From contig NZ_SMSJ01000001.1 in assembly GCF_004355005.1 (NCBI RefSeq), forward strand, positions 299,071 to 363,070: 64,000 bases of DNA. The letters are read 5' to 3'. The notes below the pieces were generated by a model, which was not told where the DNA came from, ran no database searches, and saw only the letters and a program-made list of their open reading frames with translations. This stretch comes from Dankookia rubra (GTDB taxonomy: Bacteria > Pseudomonadota > Alphaproteobacteria > Acetobacterales > Acetobacteraceae). Position numbers and translations under genes: made by a program. Shown here in pieces: positions 54,767 through 63,792 of this stretch (the stretch's first letter is position 1; the number at the start of each line of letters is the position of its first letter).

Positions 54767-55408
54767 ATGGACAGCCAGGGACCGGCCGGCCGCGCCTTCG
54801 ATGCGGCCGACCTGATCGGCGGCGAGGACCACGACTTCGTCGTCAACCTCTACCTCGCGGTGCTCGGGCGCTGGCCGGATGCGGCCGGCTACCGCCGCTA
54901 CCTGGACGCTGTCGCCGGCCGGCCGGAGCGGCGGCTGGAGGCGTTGCGGGAAGTGTCCGGGTCCGAGGAAGCGGCCCGCCACGGCGCCCGGATCGGCTTC
55001 GGCAACGGCCCCGCCGTCCCGCCCGGCCCGACCAGGGTGCTGGCCGTCACCCTGGCGCTGCGGACGGATTGGCTGCAGGCCGAGGTGGCACGGCTGCAGG
55101 AGGCGGTCGGGCTGCTGGGCGGCGCGGGCTTCACCGCGGACCTGATCGAATCGCGCGATGCCGGCCTGCATTTCGAGATGAATGCCCTGCGGCGCGAGGT
55201 GGCGGAGCGGCTGGACGGGCTGCTCGGCCCGCCCAACGGAGATGCGGCGGCGGCGGCGGCGGCGCGGGATGCGGCGGTGCAGGCGGTCTCGCGCCTCGTC
55301 GTCGACTACGCCGGCGACCTGGTCGCGGCGGCCGAGGCCAGGATGGAGGCGCGGCTGCGCGCGATGGAAGCCCGCCTGCTCGCGCTCGAGGCCCGGCGGG
55401 GCGGGTGA
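54767..55408 (+). CDS. DUF4214-domain protein
   Basis: A 213-residue protein with a DUF4214 segment near the start (DFVVNLYLAVLGRWPDAAGY). The rest is helical, Ala/Arg-rich, ending in a coiled coil (ARMEARLRAMEARLLALEAR). DUF4214 occurs in surface and S-layer-type proteins and in glycosyltransferases of rhizobia-like bacteria. The following glycosyltransferase overlaps its stop (GTGA), so it probably assists that enzyme. No signal peptide is seen. RBS AAAGGAG precedes the ATG. Confidence 0.75.
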   Translation: MDSQGPAGRAFDAADLIGGEDHDFVVNLYLAVLGRWPDAAGYRRYLDAVAGRPERRLEALREVSGSEEAARHGARIGFGNGPAVPPGPTRVLAVTLALRTDWLQAEVARLQEAVGLLGGAGFTADLIESRDAGLHFEMNALRREVAERLDGLLGPPNGDAAAAAAARDAAVQAVSRLVVDYAGDLVAAAEARMEARLRAMEARLLALEARRGG

Positions 55409-56682
55409 CCCCCGGCTCCTCCCTGCCCCTGCCGGCGGGCCTCGTCGTCTTCACCCCGCTGCCACCGGGGCGATCGGGCATCGCCAGCTATGCCGCAGAG
55501 TTGCTGCCGGTGCTGGCGGCGGCCCTGCCGGTTGTCGCGGTGGTCGCCCGGCGCCAGGACATCGTGCCGCTGGCCGGGTGCGAGGTGCTCTCGGTCCTCG
55601 ACTATCGCGGGCGCCCGGCCTTGCGGGGCTGGGCGCATCTGTACCAGATCGGCAACAGCCTCGATCATGCGCATGCCTATGTCGCGGCGTTGCGCCGGCC
55701 GGGGATCGTCACCCTGCACGACCCGGTGCTGCACCACCTGGTGGAGGCCCTGACCCTTGGCCGCGGCAATCCGGCGGGCTACGCCGCGGCGCTCTCCGCC
55801 GAGCATGGCGAGGCTGGCCGGCGGGTGGCGCTGCTGCGGGCGCAGGGGCTGCTCCACCCGGGGACCCGCTTCCTGCTGCCCATGCATCGCCAGGTGCTTG
55901 ACCGGGCGCAGGGCGTCATCCTGCATAGCCGCTTCGCCGCCGGGCGGGTGCAACGCCCTGGCGGGCCGCCGCTGCGCGTGGTGCCGCACCACCTCCCGGG
56001 GGCGGTCGCCGCGCTCGATGGGCTGGACCGGGCCGCGGCGCGCCAAAGGCTCGGCCTGCCGGCGCAGGCACCGATCCTGCTCTCGCTAGGCCATGCCACG
56101 CCGGCCAAGCGGATCGACCTGGTGCTGGCGGCGGTGGCGCGGCTGGCGGCGGACTTCCCCGACCTGTTGCACGTGATCGCCGGGGCGCCGGATCCCGGGC
56201 TGGACTTGGCCGGGCACATCGACCGGCTCGGGCTACGGGATCGCGTGCGGGTCACCGGCTGGCTGCCGGAGGACGCCTTCCTGCCCTATGCCCGAGCCGC
56301 CGACCTGCTGGTCAACCTGCGTCACCCGCAGGCGGGCGAGACCTCCGGCGCGCTGGTGGGAGCGCTGGGGATGGGCCTGCCGGCCGTGGTGGACGCGACC
56401 GGGCCGGCGGCGGAATACCCGGATGCCGTGGTGGCGAAGCTGCCGCCTGGCCCGGAGCCCGCGGCGCGGCTGGCAGCGCTGGTGGCCGGGCTGCTGCGCG
56501 ACAGCGCGGGGCTGGCGGCTCGGGGCGCCGCCGCACGGGCGCACCTGCGGCAGGAGCACGGCCTGGCAGCCTCGGCCGCCGCCTACCTGGACGCGATTAC
56601 CATTTGGGATGCCGCGCGGCGCGCACGGCAGGGCCAACCGACCTTGGCGCGTCGACCCGCACCGGATCCGCCGTGCTGCTAA
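55405..56682 (+). CDS. Glycosyltransferase family 4
   Basis: A 425-residue GT-B enzyme with GTG start at 55405 overlapping the DUF4214 stop. The N-terminal loop is VFTPLPPGRSGIASYAAELL. IVTLHDPVLHHLV, APILLSLGHATPAKRIDLVL and DLLVNLRHPQAGETSGALVG (with the acidic pair) are usual for the family. The last 30 residues are Arg/Pro-rich. It forms a surface-glycan operon with the two genes upstream; the sugar and acceptor are not known. Confidence 0.9.
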   Translation: MTPGSSLPLPAGLVVFTPLPPGRSGIASYAAELLPVLAAALPVVAVVARRQDIVPLAGCEVLSVLDYRGRPALRGWAHLYQIGNSLDHAHAYVAALRRPGIVTLHDPVLHHLVEALTLGRGNPAGYAAALSAEHGEAGRRVALLRAQGLLHPGTRFLLPMHRQVLDRAQGVILHSRFAAGRVQRPGGPPLRVVPHHLPGAVAALDGLDRAAARQRLGLPAQAPILLSLGHATPAKRIDLVLAAVARLAADFPDLLHVIAGAPDPGLDLAGHIDRLGLRDRVRVTGWLPEDAFLPYARAADLLVNLRHPQAGETSGALVGALGMGLPAVVDATGPAAEYPDAVVAKLPPGPEPAARLAALVAGLLRDSAGLAARGAAARAHLRQEHGLAASAAAYLDAITIWDAARRARQGQPTLARRPAPDPPCC

Positions 56683-56908
56683 GGTGCTGCCGAGATGGGC
56701 GTTCAGGGCTGAAGGCGGAAGCGCCGCGACGGTCCGGAACCGGCCAGCGCGTGCCGATTGGAATCTTACAACGTGTTACATTATCGATTTTCTTCAACTA
56801 TAGCGAAACCGCAAGAGGGGCTGGACCGCCGAACCATTCCGAATCCGTGCCTGCTGCTTCATCATGCGCAACGCTGGTTGACCAGGGCGACCACAGGGGG
56901 AGAGACGC
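56683..56908 (+). promoter_or_regulatory. AT-richer leader upstream of orphan receiver gene
   Basis: Positions 56756-56812 (TTGGAATCTTACAACGTGTT and following) are the most AT-rich stretch of the right half and probably hold the promoter. No clear repeat or known operator is recognised. Confidence 0.4.
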
Positions 56909-57352
56909 ATGGCGCAGCTCGGCAAGGGCCTGCGGGTATTGTTGGCCGAGGACGAGACGCTCGCCGCGCTGGTGATCAGCGATGCGCTGGCCGATATGGG
57001 CCATAGCGTGATGCATGCGGCGGATGGTGAAACCGCACTGGGCCTGGCGGCGGCCCTGCCCTTCGACGTCCTCGTCACCGACCTTGCCATGCCCCGGCTT
57101 TCGGGTCTGCAGCTGATCCCGCTGCTGCGGGCGGAGCGCCCCGACCTGCCGGTGGTGATGATGACCGGTTGGCTGCCGCCGGACGGGGCGTGCATGCTCG
57201 CGGCCTGCGGCATGGGGCGTACCACCCTGCTCCTGAAGCCATTCGCCATGAGCCAGCTGGCCGAGTCGCTGGCGCGGGTCGTGCCGGCCGCGGTGCCGGG
57301 GCAGCCTTGCCTGGGCGGCGTCCCACCCGTCGAGGCGGCGCCGGCGGCGTGA
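56909..57352 (+). CDS. Orphan single-domain response regulator
   Basis: A 147-residue receiver: acidic pocket in VLLAEDETLAALVISDALAD, Asp58 in FDVLVTDLAMPRLSGLQLIP, Thr in VVMMTGWLPPDG and Lys in LLLKPFAMSQLAESL. No output domain, only a Pro/Ala tail. No kinase is adjacent; the HWE kinase at 10.9-12.8 kb and hybrid kinase at the left edge are the only ones in view. A strong GGGGGAG site precedes the ATG. The 226-base region ahead is AT-richer, so it probably has its own promoter. Confidence 0.9.
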   Translation: MAQLGKGLRVLLAEDETLAALVISDALADMGHSVMHAADGETALGLAAALPFDVLVTDLAMPRLSGLQLIPLLRAERPDLPVVMMTGWLPPDGACMLAACGMGRTTLLLKPFAMSQLAESLARVVPAAVPGQPCLGGVPPVEAAPAA

Positions 57353-57470
57353 CCTGCCGGTGCCGGGCCATTGCGGCTCGCGTCCAGGACCAGACGCGGC
57401 ACCGCGGCGGCCTCCTGTTCTCGGGGCGAAGGTCCGGGCGACGGGCATTCGCCCCGGCCCGCAAGCGCCC

Positions 57471-58676
57471 CTATTCGGCCAGGAAGGCGCGGATGCGGTC
57501 GCCGAGCGGAGCCATCCCGACCACGCCATTGAGATGGCCGAGCGGCCCCGTCACCTCCGCCGTCTCTACCGCCTTGCCGGCCTTCCGCAGTACCTCAATG
57601 AACTCCTGGGCGCCGTCATGCACGAAGACCCGGTCGGTGGGCGAAGGGATGACCAGCCAGCGCTTCGCCGCCCCTTCCATCGCAGCGGCCAGGCTCGGGT
57701 AATCGTTCAGGAAGAGCTGGTTGGCGCGGACCATGTACAGGAAGGAATTGGCGTCCGAGGTCCTGGCTCGCGCCGCGGCCGCGTCGTCCAGCCATTTCTC
57801 GATGGCGAAGCGGTCGCCGATGCGGCGCGCCGGATCCTGGCCTTCGGGCAGCTTGCGGTCGTACTGCTTCGCCCAAAGCCGGTCGCGGGCGTGCAGCGTG
57901 ACGATCTTCCAGGCCTCGGCCAGGCCGCGCAGCGGCGGCTCGCGGCCGAGCGCGTAGTAGTCGCCCTCCCGCCAATTCGGGTCGAGGCGGATCGGCGCCT
58001 CCCAGATGTCGAGCCAGCCCTGCATCCAGGCATCGATCTCGGCGGCGATCACCGGCATGGCGCGCTGGACGAAGTCCGGATAGGCGGCGGCCCATTCGAT
58101 GGTCTGCAGCCCGCCATTGGACGGGCCGGCCACCAGCGCCAGGCGCTTCACGCCGAGGCTGTCGAGCAGCCGCTTCTGCACCTCGACGAAGTCGCGCATG
58201 GCGATGACGGGAAAGGCCATGCCCCAGGGCCGGCCGGTATCCGGGTTGATGCTGGCCGGGCCGGTGGTGACGGTACTGGCATCGGGGACGTTGACGTTGA
58301 CCAGCGTGTCGGCCGAGACGACGAAGTACTTCTCCGTGTCGATCGCCTTGCCCGGGCCGATGATGGCGTCCCAGTAGCCGGCCGGGCCCGTGGCCGACAG
58401 GCGCCCGAAGGCGTGGCTGTTGCCGCTGAAGAAGTGGCAGATCAGGACGGCATTGTCCCCCGCCGCATTCAGCCGGCCCATAGTTTGATAGCCGATGCGG
58501 GTATTCGGGATGCTGGCGCCGCCGCGCGTCTGGAAGGCGCCGGCCTCGAAGACCCGCTTCTCTAGCACCTCCGGCACTGCGGCCTGCTGTGCCATGGCGA
58601 CAGGCATGATGCCGGGCGCTGCGGTGCCGGCCGCCAGCAGGGCCGTCGCAACCAGGAGGCCTCGCCGTCTCATCAT
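57471..58676 (-). CDS. Exported MetX-like alpha/beta hydrolase
   Basis: A 401-residue protein of the homoserine O-acetyltransferase (MetX) fold. It has a signal peptide ([20 protein letters not shown] to about residue 30) absent in true Met[21 protein letters not shown] and [20 protein letters not shown] correspond to MetX blocks; the Ser in GPSNGG is the nucleophile, with Asp in PSPTDRVFV and His in [13 protein letters not shown]. True MetX has GGSMGG, so the local motif differs. The export suggests hydrolysis of a periplasmic ester rather than methionine synthesis. Confidence 0.82.
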   Translation of the reverse strand: MMRRRGLLVATALLAAGTAAPGIMPVAMAQQAAVPEVLEKRVFEAGAFQTRGGASIPNTRIGYQTMGRLNAAGDNAVLICHFFSGNSHAFGRLSATGPAGYWDAIIGPGKAIDTEKYFVVSADTLVNVNVPDASTVTTGPASINPDTGRPWGMAFPVIAMRDFVEVQKRLLDSLGVKRLALVAGPSNGGLQTIEWAAAYPDFVQRAMPVIAAEIDAWMQGWLDIWEAPIRLDPNWREGDYYALGREPPLRGLAEAWKIVTLHARDRLWAKQYDRKLPEGQDPARRIGDRFAIEKWLDDAAAARARTSDANSFLYMVRANQLFLNDYPSLAAAMEGAAKRWLVIPSPTDRVFVHDGAQEFIEVLRKAGKAVETAEVTGPLGHLNGVVGMAPLGDRIRAFLAE

Positions 58677-58896
58677 ACCGGGTACTCTCCGCTGTGGAAG
58701 CCGGCATGGTGGTCGGCGATCATGGCGCCAGCAAGATGCCGGCTGGGTGCCGCGATTGCGTCCCGGCGCCACCGTTGCGCCGGTGCCGAAGGCCAGCATA
58801 GCCTTTAGGCGCGGGCGCCGGCGTGCCCCGGGCCAACCCAGGCTGGCCCGGGGCACGCCGTCCGGCTGCGAAGAACAATGGGGGGTTGCGACTTTG

Positions 58897-61017
58897 ATGA
58901 CGATTTCACTGTTGCTGGTGATCGTGCTGGGGGCGCTCTCGATCGCCTACGGCGTGGTCACCGCCAAACAGGTCATGGCGCTGGATGCGGGCAGCGCCCG
59001 CATGCAGGAGATCGCCGCGGCCATCCAGGAAGGCGCCTCGGCCTATCTCAAGCGGCAATACACGACCATCGGCATCGTCGGGGTGGTGCTGCTGGTGCTG
59101 GTGGTGGTCACGCTCGGCATCCCGGTTGCGATCGGCTTCCTGATCGGCGCCGTCCTGTCGGGGGCGGCCGGCTTCATCGGCATGAACGTCTCGGTGCGCG
59201 CCAATGTCCGCACCGCCCAGGCCTCCACCCAATCGCTGGCCGCGGGCCTCGACGTCGCCTTCAAGTCGGGTGCCATCACCGGCCTGCTGGTCGCCGGCCT
59301 CGCGCTGCTCGGCGTCGCGGTCTACTTCTTCATCCTGACCCAGCTCATGGGCCTGGCGGCGAATGATCGCGTAGTCATCGACAGCCTCGTCGCCCTCGGC
59401 TTCGGCGCCTCCCTCATCTCGATCTTCGCCCGGCTCGGCGGCGGCATCTTCACCAAGGGCGCCGATGTCGGCGGCGACATGGTCGGCAAGGTCGAAGCCG
59501 GCATCCCCGAGGACGACCCCCGCAATCCCGCCACCATCGCCGACAACGTGGGCGACAACGTCGGCGACTGCGCCGGCATGGCGGCCGACCTGTTCGAGAC
59601 CTATGCGGTGACCATGGTCGCCACCATGGTGCTGGCGGCCATCGCCTTCCCGCCCGCGGCCCTCGCGCTCGGCATGCTCTATCCGCTGGCGATCGGCGCG
59701 GTCTGCGTCGTGACCTCGATCGTCGGCACCTATTTCGTCAAGCTGCCGGCCAACAACTCGATCATGGGCGCGATGTACCGCGGCTTCATCGTCACCGGCG
59801 TGCTGTCGCTGATCGCCCTGCTGCCGCTGACCTACCTGGTCTTCGGCAGCGGCAGCATCACCGCGGCGGGCGCCACCTTCAACGCCTTCTCGCTCTTCCT
59901 CTGCGGCGTGGTCGGGCTGGCGGTGACCGGGCTGATCATCGTCGTGACCGAATACTACACCGGCACCAACTACCGTCCGGTGCAGGCGATCGCCGAGAGC
60001 TCGGTGACCGGCCACGGCACCAACGTGATCCGCGGCCTCGCGGTCAGCATGGAGAGCACCGCCGTCCCTGCGCTGATCATCATCGCCGGCGTGCTGTTCA
60101 GCTACAACCTGGCCGGCCTCTACGGCATCGCCATCGCCGTCACCACCATGCTGGCGCTGGCCGGAGTCGTGGTCGCGCTCGATGCCTTCGGCCCGGTCAC
60201 CGACAATGCCGGCGGCATCGCCGAGATGGCCGGCCTGCCGAAGGAGATCCGGGTCACCACGGATGCGCTGGACGCGGTCGGCAATACCACGAAGGCGGTC
60301 ACCAAGGGCTATGCGATCGGCTCGGCGGGCCTCGGCGCGCTGGTGCTGTTTGCCGCCTATACCCAGGACCTCACCTTCTTCGCGGCCAATACCGATGCCT
60401 ATCCCTACTTCCGGGGCGTCGGCGCGCTCACCTTCAGCCTATCCAGCCCCTATGTCGTCGTCGGCCTGCTGTTCGGGGGCGCCCTGCCCTACCTGTTCGG
60501 CGGCATGGCGATGACGGCGGTCGGCCGCGCGGCAATGAGCGTGGTCGAGGAGGTCCGGCGGCAGTTCCGCGAGAAGCCGGGAATCATGGAAGGCCGCGAC
60601 CGTCCGGATTACGGGCGGGCCGTCGACATCCTCACCAGGGCGGCGATCAAGGAGATGATGATCCCGTCCCTGCTGCCGGTGCTCTCGCCGCTGGTGATCT
60701 ATTTCGGCATCAGCGCCATCGCTGGGAAGGCGGCCGGCTTCGAGGCGCTGGGGGCCATGCTGCTCGGCGTCATCGTCAACGGCTTCTTCGTCGCGGTCAG
60801 CATGACCACCGGCGGCGGCGCCTGGGACAATGCGAAGAAATACATCGAGGAAGGCCACCATGGCGGCAAGGGATCCGAGGCCCACAAGGCCGCGGTGACC
60901 GGCGACACGGTGGGCGATCCCTACAAGGACACCGCCGGACCCGCGGTGAATCCGATGATCAAGATCACCAACATCGTGGCGCTGCTGCTGCTGGCGATCC
61001 TGGCGCATAGCGGCTGA
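58897..61017 (+). CDS. hppA: Proton-translocating pyrophosphatase, K+-independent type
   Basis: A 706-residue membrane pump with about 16 helices that couples pyrophosphate breakdown to proton export. The substrate site includes [20 protein letters not shown] and [40 protein letters not shown] and [19 protein letters not shown] follow. The sequence [16 protein letters not shown] has Lys where K+-dependent enzymes have Ala, so it should not need potassium. ATG at 58897 is chosen. The frame is open further left but that part is noise. A strong terminator follows. Confidence 0.95.
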   Translation: MTISLLLVIVLGALSIAYGVVTAKQVMALDAGSARMQEIAAAIQEGASAYLKRQYTTIGIVGVVLLVLVVVTLGIPVAIGFLIGAVLSGAAGFIGMNVSVRANVRTAQASTQSLAAGLDVAFKSGAITGLLVAGLALLGVAVYFFILTQLMGLAANDRVVIDSLVALGFGASLISIFARLGGGIFTKGADVGGDMVGKVEAGIPEDDPRNPATIADNVGDNVGDCAGMAADLFETYAVTMVATMVLAAIAFPPAALALGMLYPLAIGAVCVVTSIVGTYFVKLPANNSIMGAMYRGFIVTGVLSLIALLPLTYLVFGSGSITAAGATFNAFSLFLCGVVGLAVTGLIIVVTEYYTGTNYRPVQAIAESSVTGHGTNVIRGLAVSMESTAVPALIIIAGVLFSYNLAGLYGIAIAVTTMLALAGVVVALDAFGPVTDNAGGIAEMAGLPKEIRVTTDALDAVGNTTKAVTKGYAIGSAGLGALVLFAAYTQDLTFFAANTDAYPYFRGVGALTFSLSSPYVVVGLLFGGALPYLFGGMAMTAVGRAAMSVVEEVRRQFREKPGIMEGRDRPDYGRAVDILTRAAIKEMMIPSLLPVLSPLVIYFGISAIAGKAAGFEALGAMLLGVIVNGFFVAVSMTTGGGAWDNAKKYIEEGHHGGKGSEAHKAAVTGDTVGDPYKDTAGPAVNPMIKITNIVALLLLAILAHSG

Positions 61018-61036
61018 CCGGCACGGCGCGAACGGG

Positions 61037-61069
61037 AAAAGGCCGGCGGGTTCCCCCGCCGGCCTTTTT
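61037..61069 (+). terminator. Rho-independent terminator after hppA
   Basis: The stem GGCCGGCGGG / CCCGCCGGCC (61041-61064, short loop TTCC) is followed by TTTTT (61065-61069) and preceded by AAAA. It begins 20 bases after the hppA stop. It is the clearest terminator in the window. Confidence 0.93.
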
Positions 61070-61140
61070 CATGCCGATCGCCAAGGCACGCGAAATCGCA
61101 TTTTCGGACAAATCCTCCGGTGGCGCCCGGCCGCCGCGCC

Positions 61141-61362
61141 TCAGGCCAGCACGGCCCGGCGCAGGGTGGCGATGACCCGCCGCGGCTTGCCGGAGGCGTC
61201 GGCGATACGCTGGTCCTGTGACTCGATCTCGGTACGGGCCGGTTCGTCGCCGTCGAGGCCGCCGAGGATATCGGTCGGCACTTTGCGGTTCGAAGTCCGG
61301 CTGCCATCGGTGTAGTGGACGTCGAAGAACGCCCACTTGCCGTCATCGCGTCGCTTGGCCAT
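61141..61362 (-). CDS. Small conserved-type protein, unknown function
   Basis: A 73-residue basic protein with a start MAKRRDDGKWAFFDVHYTDG, a middle NRKVPTDILGGLDGDEPART, and a C-terminal basic helix (PRRVIATLRRAVLA). GAAGGGGGC stands before the ATG at 61360-61362. It lies in a group of small genes with the cold-shock proteins on the same strand. No function is known; the aromatic/basic start could bind nucleic acid. Confidence 0.7.
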   Translation of the reverse strand: MAKRRDDGKWAFFDVHYTDGSRTSNRKVPTDILGGLDGDEPARTEIESQDQRIADASGKPRRVIATLRRAVLA

Positions 61363-61475
61363 GGGATGCCCCCTTCAGGCAGAAACCCGGCGCCGCGAAC
61401 GGCACCGGGTCCCAATCTGCCGATGATCAACCGCCGGGACCGGCCAAAAAGGCCGGCTCCGACAGAGGCCTTCGA

Positions 61476-61691
61476 TCAGGCCAGCTTCAGGTTGCCAGCC
61501 GAAACCTTGCCCTTGCGCGGGTCATTCTCGAGGTCGAAGCTGACCTTCTGGCCCTCGTTCAGCGCACGGATCGGCGGGTTGGCCCGCTCGAGCGCACTGA
61601 TGTGGACGAACACGTCCGCACCGCCCGTATCGGGCTGGATGAAGCCGAAGCCCTTGGTTGCGTTGAACCACTTCACGGTACCGGTAGCCAT
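61476..61691 (-). CDS. Cold-shock protein (CspA family), copy 1
   Basis: A 71-residue OB-fold RNA/DNA-binding protein: [20 protein letters not shown] carries RNP1 (KGFGFI) and [15 protein letters not shown]2. Such proteins melt RNA structure in cold or stationary phase. Its leader shares a 14-base block at the same spacing with the second csp gene (62355-62561). Confidence 0.95.
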   Translation of the reverse strand: MATGTVKWFNATKGFGFIQPDTGGADVFVHISALERANPPIRALNEGQKVSFDLENDPRKGKVSAGNLKLA

Positions 61692-61713
61692 TGTCGCTAT
61701 TCCATCATCTCAT

Positions 61714-61797
61714 GTTCCGTCCCACGCCCTTCGTGGAACGGGACTCGCCCTAACGCTGGTCTTCACCGCATTCGGCCTTCAGGCCGAACCGGACGGG
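61714..61797 (-). promoter_or_regulatory. Leader/promoter region of csp copy 1
   Basis: Read on the coding strand, GCGTGGGACGGAAC (61714-61727) lies 22 bases before the start codon, and CCCGTCCGGTTCGGCCT (61781-61797) lies about 90 bases before it. Both recur ahead of csp copy 2. Here the second is part of the near palindrome TTCGGCCT-TC-AGGCCGAA (61771-61788). Confidence 0.55.
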
Positions 61798-61869
61798 AGG
61801 GCTGCGGCAAAATAGGCCGGACCAGCCATTCCCGGAACGCCAGCCACGCCACGGGGCGTGGCGGCGGTG

Positions 61870-62043
61870 TCAGGCCTCGGTCTTGTCTTCATCGGCGGCG
61901 GGTTCGGGCAGGGGTCCGCCCTCACGTTCCTGCTTCCGACGGGCGACCGCTTCCTCACGCTCACGCTGCTTCTCGGCCTGCTTGGTCAGCTTGCCGCGAT
62001 TGATCTCGGCCCGTTGCTGGCCGTAATTCGGTCGTCTCGCCAC
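61870..62043 (-). CDS. Small charged protein, unknown function
   Basis: A 57-residue, highly charged, helical protein starting with GTG at 62041-62043: ARRPNYGQQRAEINRGKLTK, then a Lys/Arg/Glu helix and an acidic end (PADEDKTEA). Small proteins with an MARRPNYG-type start are common in alphaproteobacteria and lie near cold-shock genes. It may be a nucleic-acid or ribosome-linked helix; nothing is proven. The frame continues upstream, where it overlaps the next gene and looks random. Confidence 0.65.
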   Translation of the reverse strand: MARRPNYGQQRAEINRGKLTKQAEKQREREEAVARRKQEREGGPLPEPAADEDKTEA

Positions 62044-62056
62044 GCTGGCCGCCCTA

Positions 62057-62272
62057 TCAGGAAAAAACGCCGGTGGCGCCGCTGCGGAGCTGGCTTTCCA
62101 GCACCACGCGCTCATGCCCATCCTGCTGATGCTTGACCCGGTATTCCCGGTCGTTGTCCGGGCCGGGAAGCTGCCGCACCACCGTGTAGAGCCCGCGGGG
62201 CACATTGCCGTCGAAGCGATGGGGAACGAATTCCACCTTCTGCCCGACATTGAAGCGGTGGGGTGACATCAT
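62057..62272 (-). CDS. Small conserved-type protein, unknown function
   Basis: A 71-residue beta-rich protein: PHRFNVGQKVEFVPHRFDGN, GLYTVVRQLPGPDNDREYRV, and KHQQDGHERVVLESQL. The pattern (basic start, Gly-Leu-Tyr-Thr-Val-Val-Arg, HERVV-ES) is typical of a widespread small alphaproteobacterial family of SH3-like form. A perfect GCAGGAGG precedes the ATG at 62270-62272. Its stop is 13 bases before the start of the charged protein gene, so the two are probably one transcript. Confidence 0.8.
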   Translation of the reverse strand: MMSPHRFNVGQKVEFVPHRFDGNVPRGLYTVVRQLPGPDNDREYRVKHQQDGHERVVLESQLRSGATGVFS

Positions 62273-62354
62273 AATCCTCCTGCCTTTCGGCTGCGGGATG
62301 GGCAGGCGGAAAGCGTCCGGGGCCGCAGCCGGTCCCCGAACGAGAAGCCGGACC

Positions 62355-62561
62355 TCAGTCGAGCTGGATGTTGCCGGCGGACAGCTTGCCTTCCTTGCCG
62401 CGCTGCACGTCGAAGCTGACCTTCTGGCCGTCGTTCAGGCCCTGAAGGCCGGCGCGCTGGACATCGGAGATATGCACGAAAACGTCAGCAGTCCCGTCAG
62501 AAGGCTGGATGAAGCCGTAGCCTTTGGTGGCGTTGAACCACTTAACAGTGCCGGTAGTCAT
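62355..62561 (-). CDS. Cold-shock protein (CspA family), copy 2
   Basis: A 68-residue cold-shock domain: [20 protein letters not shown] with RNP1 KGYGFI, VFVHISDVQRAG with RNP2. The central loop is shorter than in copy 1. The ATG at 62559-62561 gives the standard start MTTGTVKWF. The frame is open upstream for over 130 codons, but that extension does not look like protein. Confidence 0.94.
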   Translation of the reverse strand: MTTGTVKWFNATKGYGFIQPSDGTADVFVHISDVQRAGLQGLNDGQKVSFDVQRGKEGKLSAGNIQLD

Positions 62562-62584
62562 GATAGCAAATCCATCAAGCATGC

Positions 62585-62689
62585 GTTCCGCCCCACGCAC
62601 GCCGCGGGGCAGGCCAATCTGCCAATGCGGGACGGAAACCAGGCTCGGCGCTCTATCATGAGCTGTCGAAACAGGCCGAACCAGACGGG
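62585..62689 (-). promoter_or_regulatory. Leader/promoter region of csp copy 2
   Basis: On the coding strand GCGTGGGGCGGAAC (62585-62598) lies 23 bases before the start codon and CCCGTCTGGTTCGGCCT (62673-62689) lies about 112 bases before it. Each differs from its copy 1 counterpart by one base. The downstream block keeps its spacing, the upstream one does not. Confidence 0.55.
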
Positions 62690-63190
62690 TTGACGATCGC
62701 ACCATGCGCCCGAACGCGTCGGGACACAACTTCATTCGCCCGGGATCGCGCGGATGCGATCCCGCGACCGCGAGGTCTGCGGGTCCGGGACTCCGCGGCA
62801 GCAGGGCCGAGGCCCGTCGCAAGCGCCGCTCCGCCGGCCGCATGGGACCTGCGGCTCCGCCTGCGAGGGCAGTGTCGAGCAGCCGAGCCTGACCCACAGC
62901 GATCCTGGCCAGCACGACCATATACACCAAAACAGCGGAGATGCGGGACTCCAATTCGGCTTCACGTTGCGATAATCCACTTACGGGTCGTCGTCCCGGC
63001 GGAAGGGTCCCGGCTGCGGGGCGCGCATGACCTGCGACGATGGCGGTGCGGTCCGCCGCAGTCCGGGCCTCCGTATGCCGACCGCCTCGGACCGGGTCCG
63101 CAGCAAGATCCGTGGTGCGAACCGCCCGGGCGATCTGCGGTGAATGCCAGCAGTCGGCCGTGCGCGGCCCGGTTGGCGAACCGAAGCGCG
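62690..63190. other. Stretch without a convincing gene
   Basis: Between the csp copy 2 leader and the acetyltransferase gene I see no reading frame with plausible protein character and no tRNA-like fold. One minus-strand frame (62954 leftward) starts with a hydrophobic run (ISAVLVYMVVLARIAVGQ) but soon becomes Arg/Pro/Ala noise. Small hairpins occur (for example around 62746-62772) without a T run. A small RNA cannot be excluded. Confidence 0.5.
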
Positions 63191-63763
63191 CTAGCGGTGG
63201 CGCAGCCGCTCGGGGATCGGCAGGCCGAGCCGGGCCGGCACCTGCCAGACCTCCCGCACCGTGCGTAGCTTGGCGAAGCCGCTGGCGAGGTAGTTGGGCA
63301 GGGCACGCGGATGATCGGCGGTGCAGGTATTCACCGTCAGGCCACGCGGGTGCTCGGCCCAGGCGGTCTCGACCGCGTGGCGCAGGAATGCAGGCCCCAG
63401 CCCATGCCCGACGGCATGCGGCAACAGGCCGAAATAGCCAAGGTTAGTGAAGGGCCGGTTGCGCCGGTCGAGCTCGTAGAAGCCGGCCGGCTCGCCATCC
63501 TGGTAGAGGACGTGGATGGAAACCCCAGGATTACCCAGGATCGCGGCAAGCTCGGCATCGGGCAGGGTCCGCCGCAGCCACCAGCAATAATCCTGGCCGA
63601 CCGTATGGTAGAGGTAGCGGTAGAAACCGACGCTGCAGCGCCGCGCCAGGACCACCCCGGCCGCGGCCGGCAGCCGCGGCCCGCCCGGCTCGGGCGGCTG
63701 GTCCATGCGCAGGAAGGTCACATCGACCGCGACCGGGATGACGGTCTCGCCTTTCAGGCTCAT
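63191..63763 (-). CDS. GNAT-family N-acetyltransferase
   Basis: A 190-residue protein. The acetyl-CoA region is seen in LGYFGLLPHAVGHGLGPAFL and the following helix RHAVETAWAEHPRGLTVNTC, then the family-typical HPRALPNYLASGFAKLRTVR. The start MSLKGETVIPVAV is before a strand. The substrate is unknown; the family includes amino acid and antibiotic modifiers. It lies 29 bases from the rpoD stop on the same strand and may be read after it. Confidence 0.86.
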   Translation of the reverse strand: MSLKGETVIPVAVDVTFLRMDQPPEPGGPRLPAAAGVVLARRCSVGFYRYLYHTVGQDYCWWLRRTLPDAELAAILGNPGVSIHVLYQDGEPAGFYELDRRNRPFTNLGYFGLLPHAVGHGLGPAFLRHAVETAWAEHPRGLTVNTCTADHPRALPNYLASGFAKLRTVREVWQVPARLGLPIPERLRHR

Positions 63764-63792
63764 CGCCGGTCGCCGCTGGCCAGCACGGCGGC

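Noticed and set aside
53572-55404. Upstream in-frame extension of the second glycosyltransferase through the first one and the DUF4214 gene
   Set aside because: The extension reads the neighbours in a wrong frame; the GTG at 55405 gives the expected GT-B start.
62562-62954. In-frame N-terminal extension of cold-shock protein copy 2
   Set aside because: Cold-shock proteins start at MTTGTVKWF; the extension covers the conserved leader and has noise-like composition.
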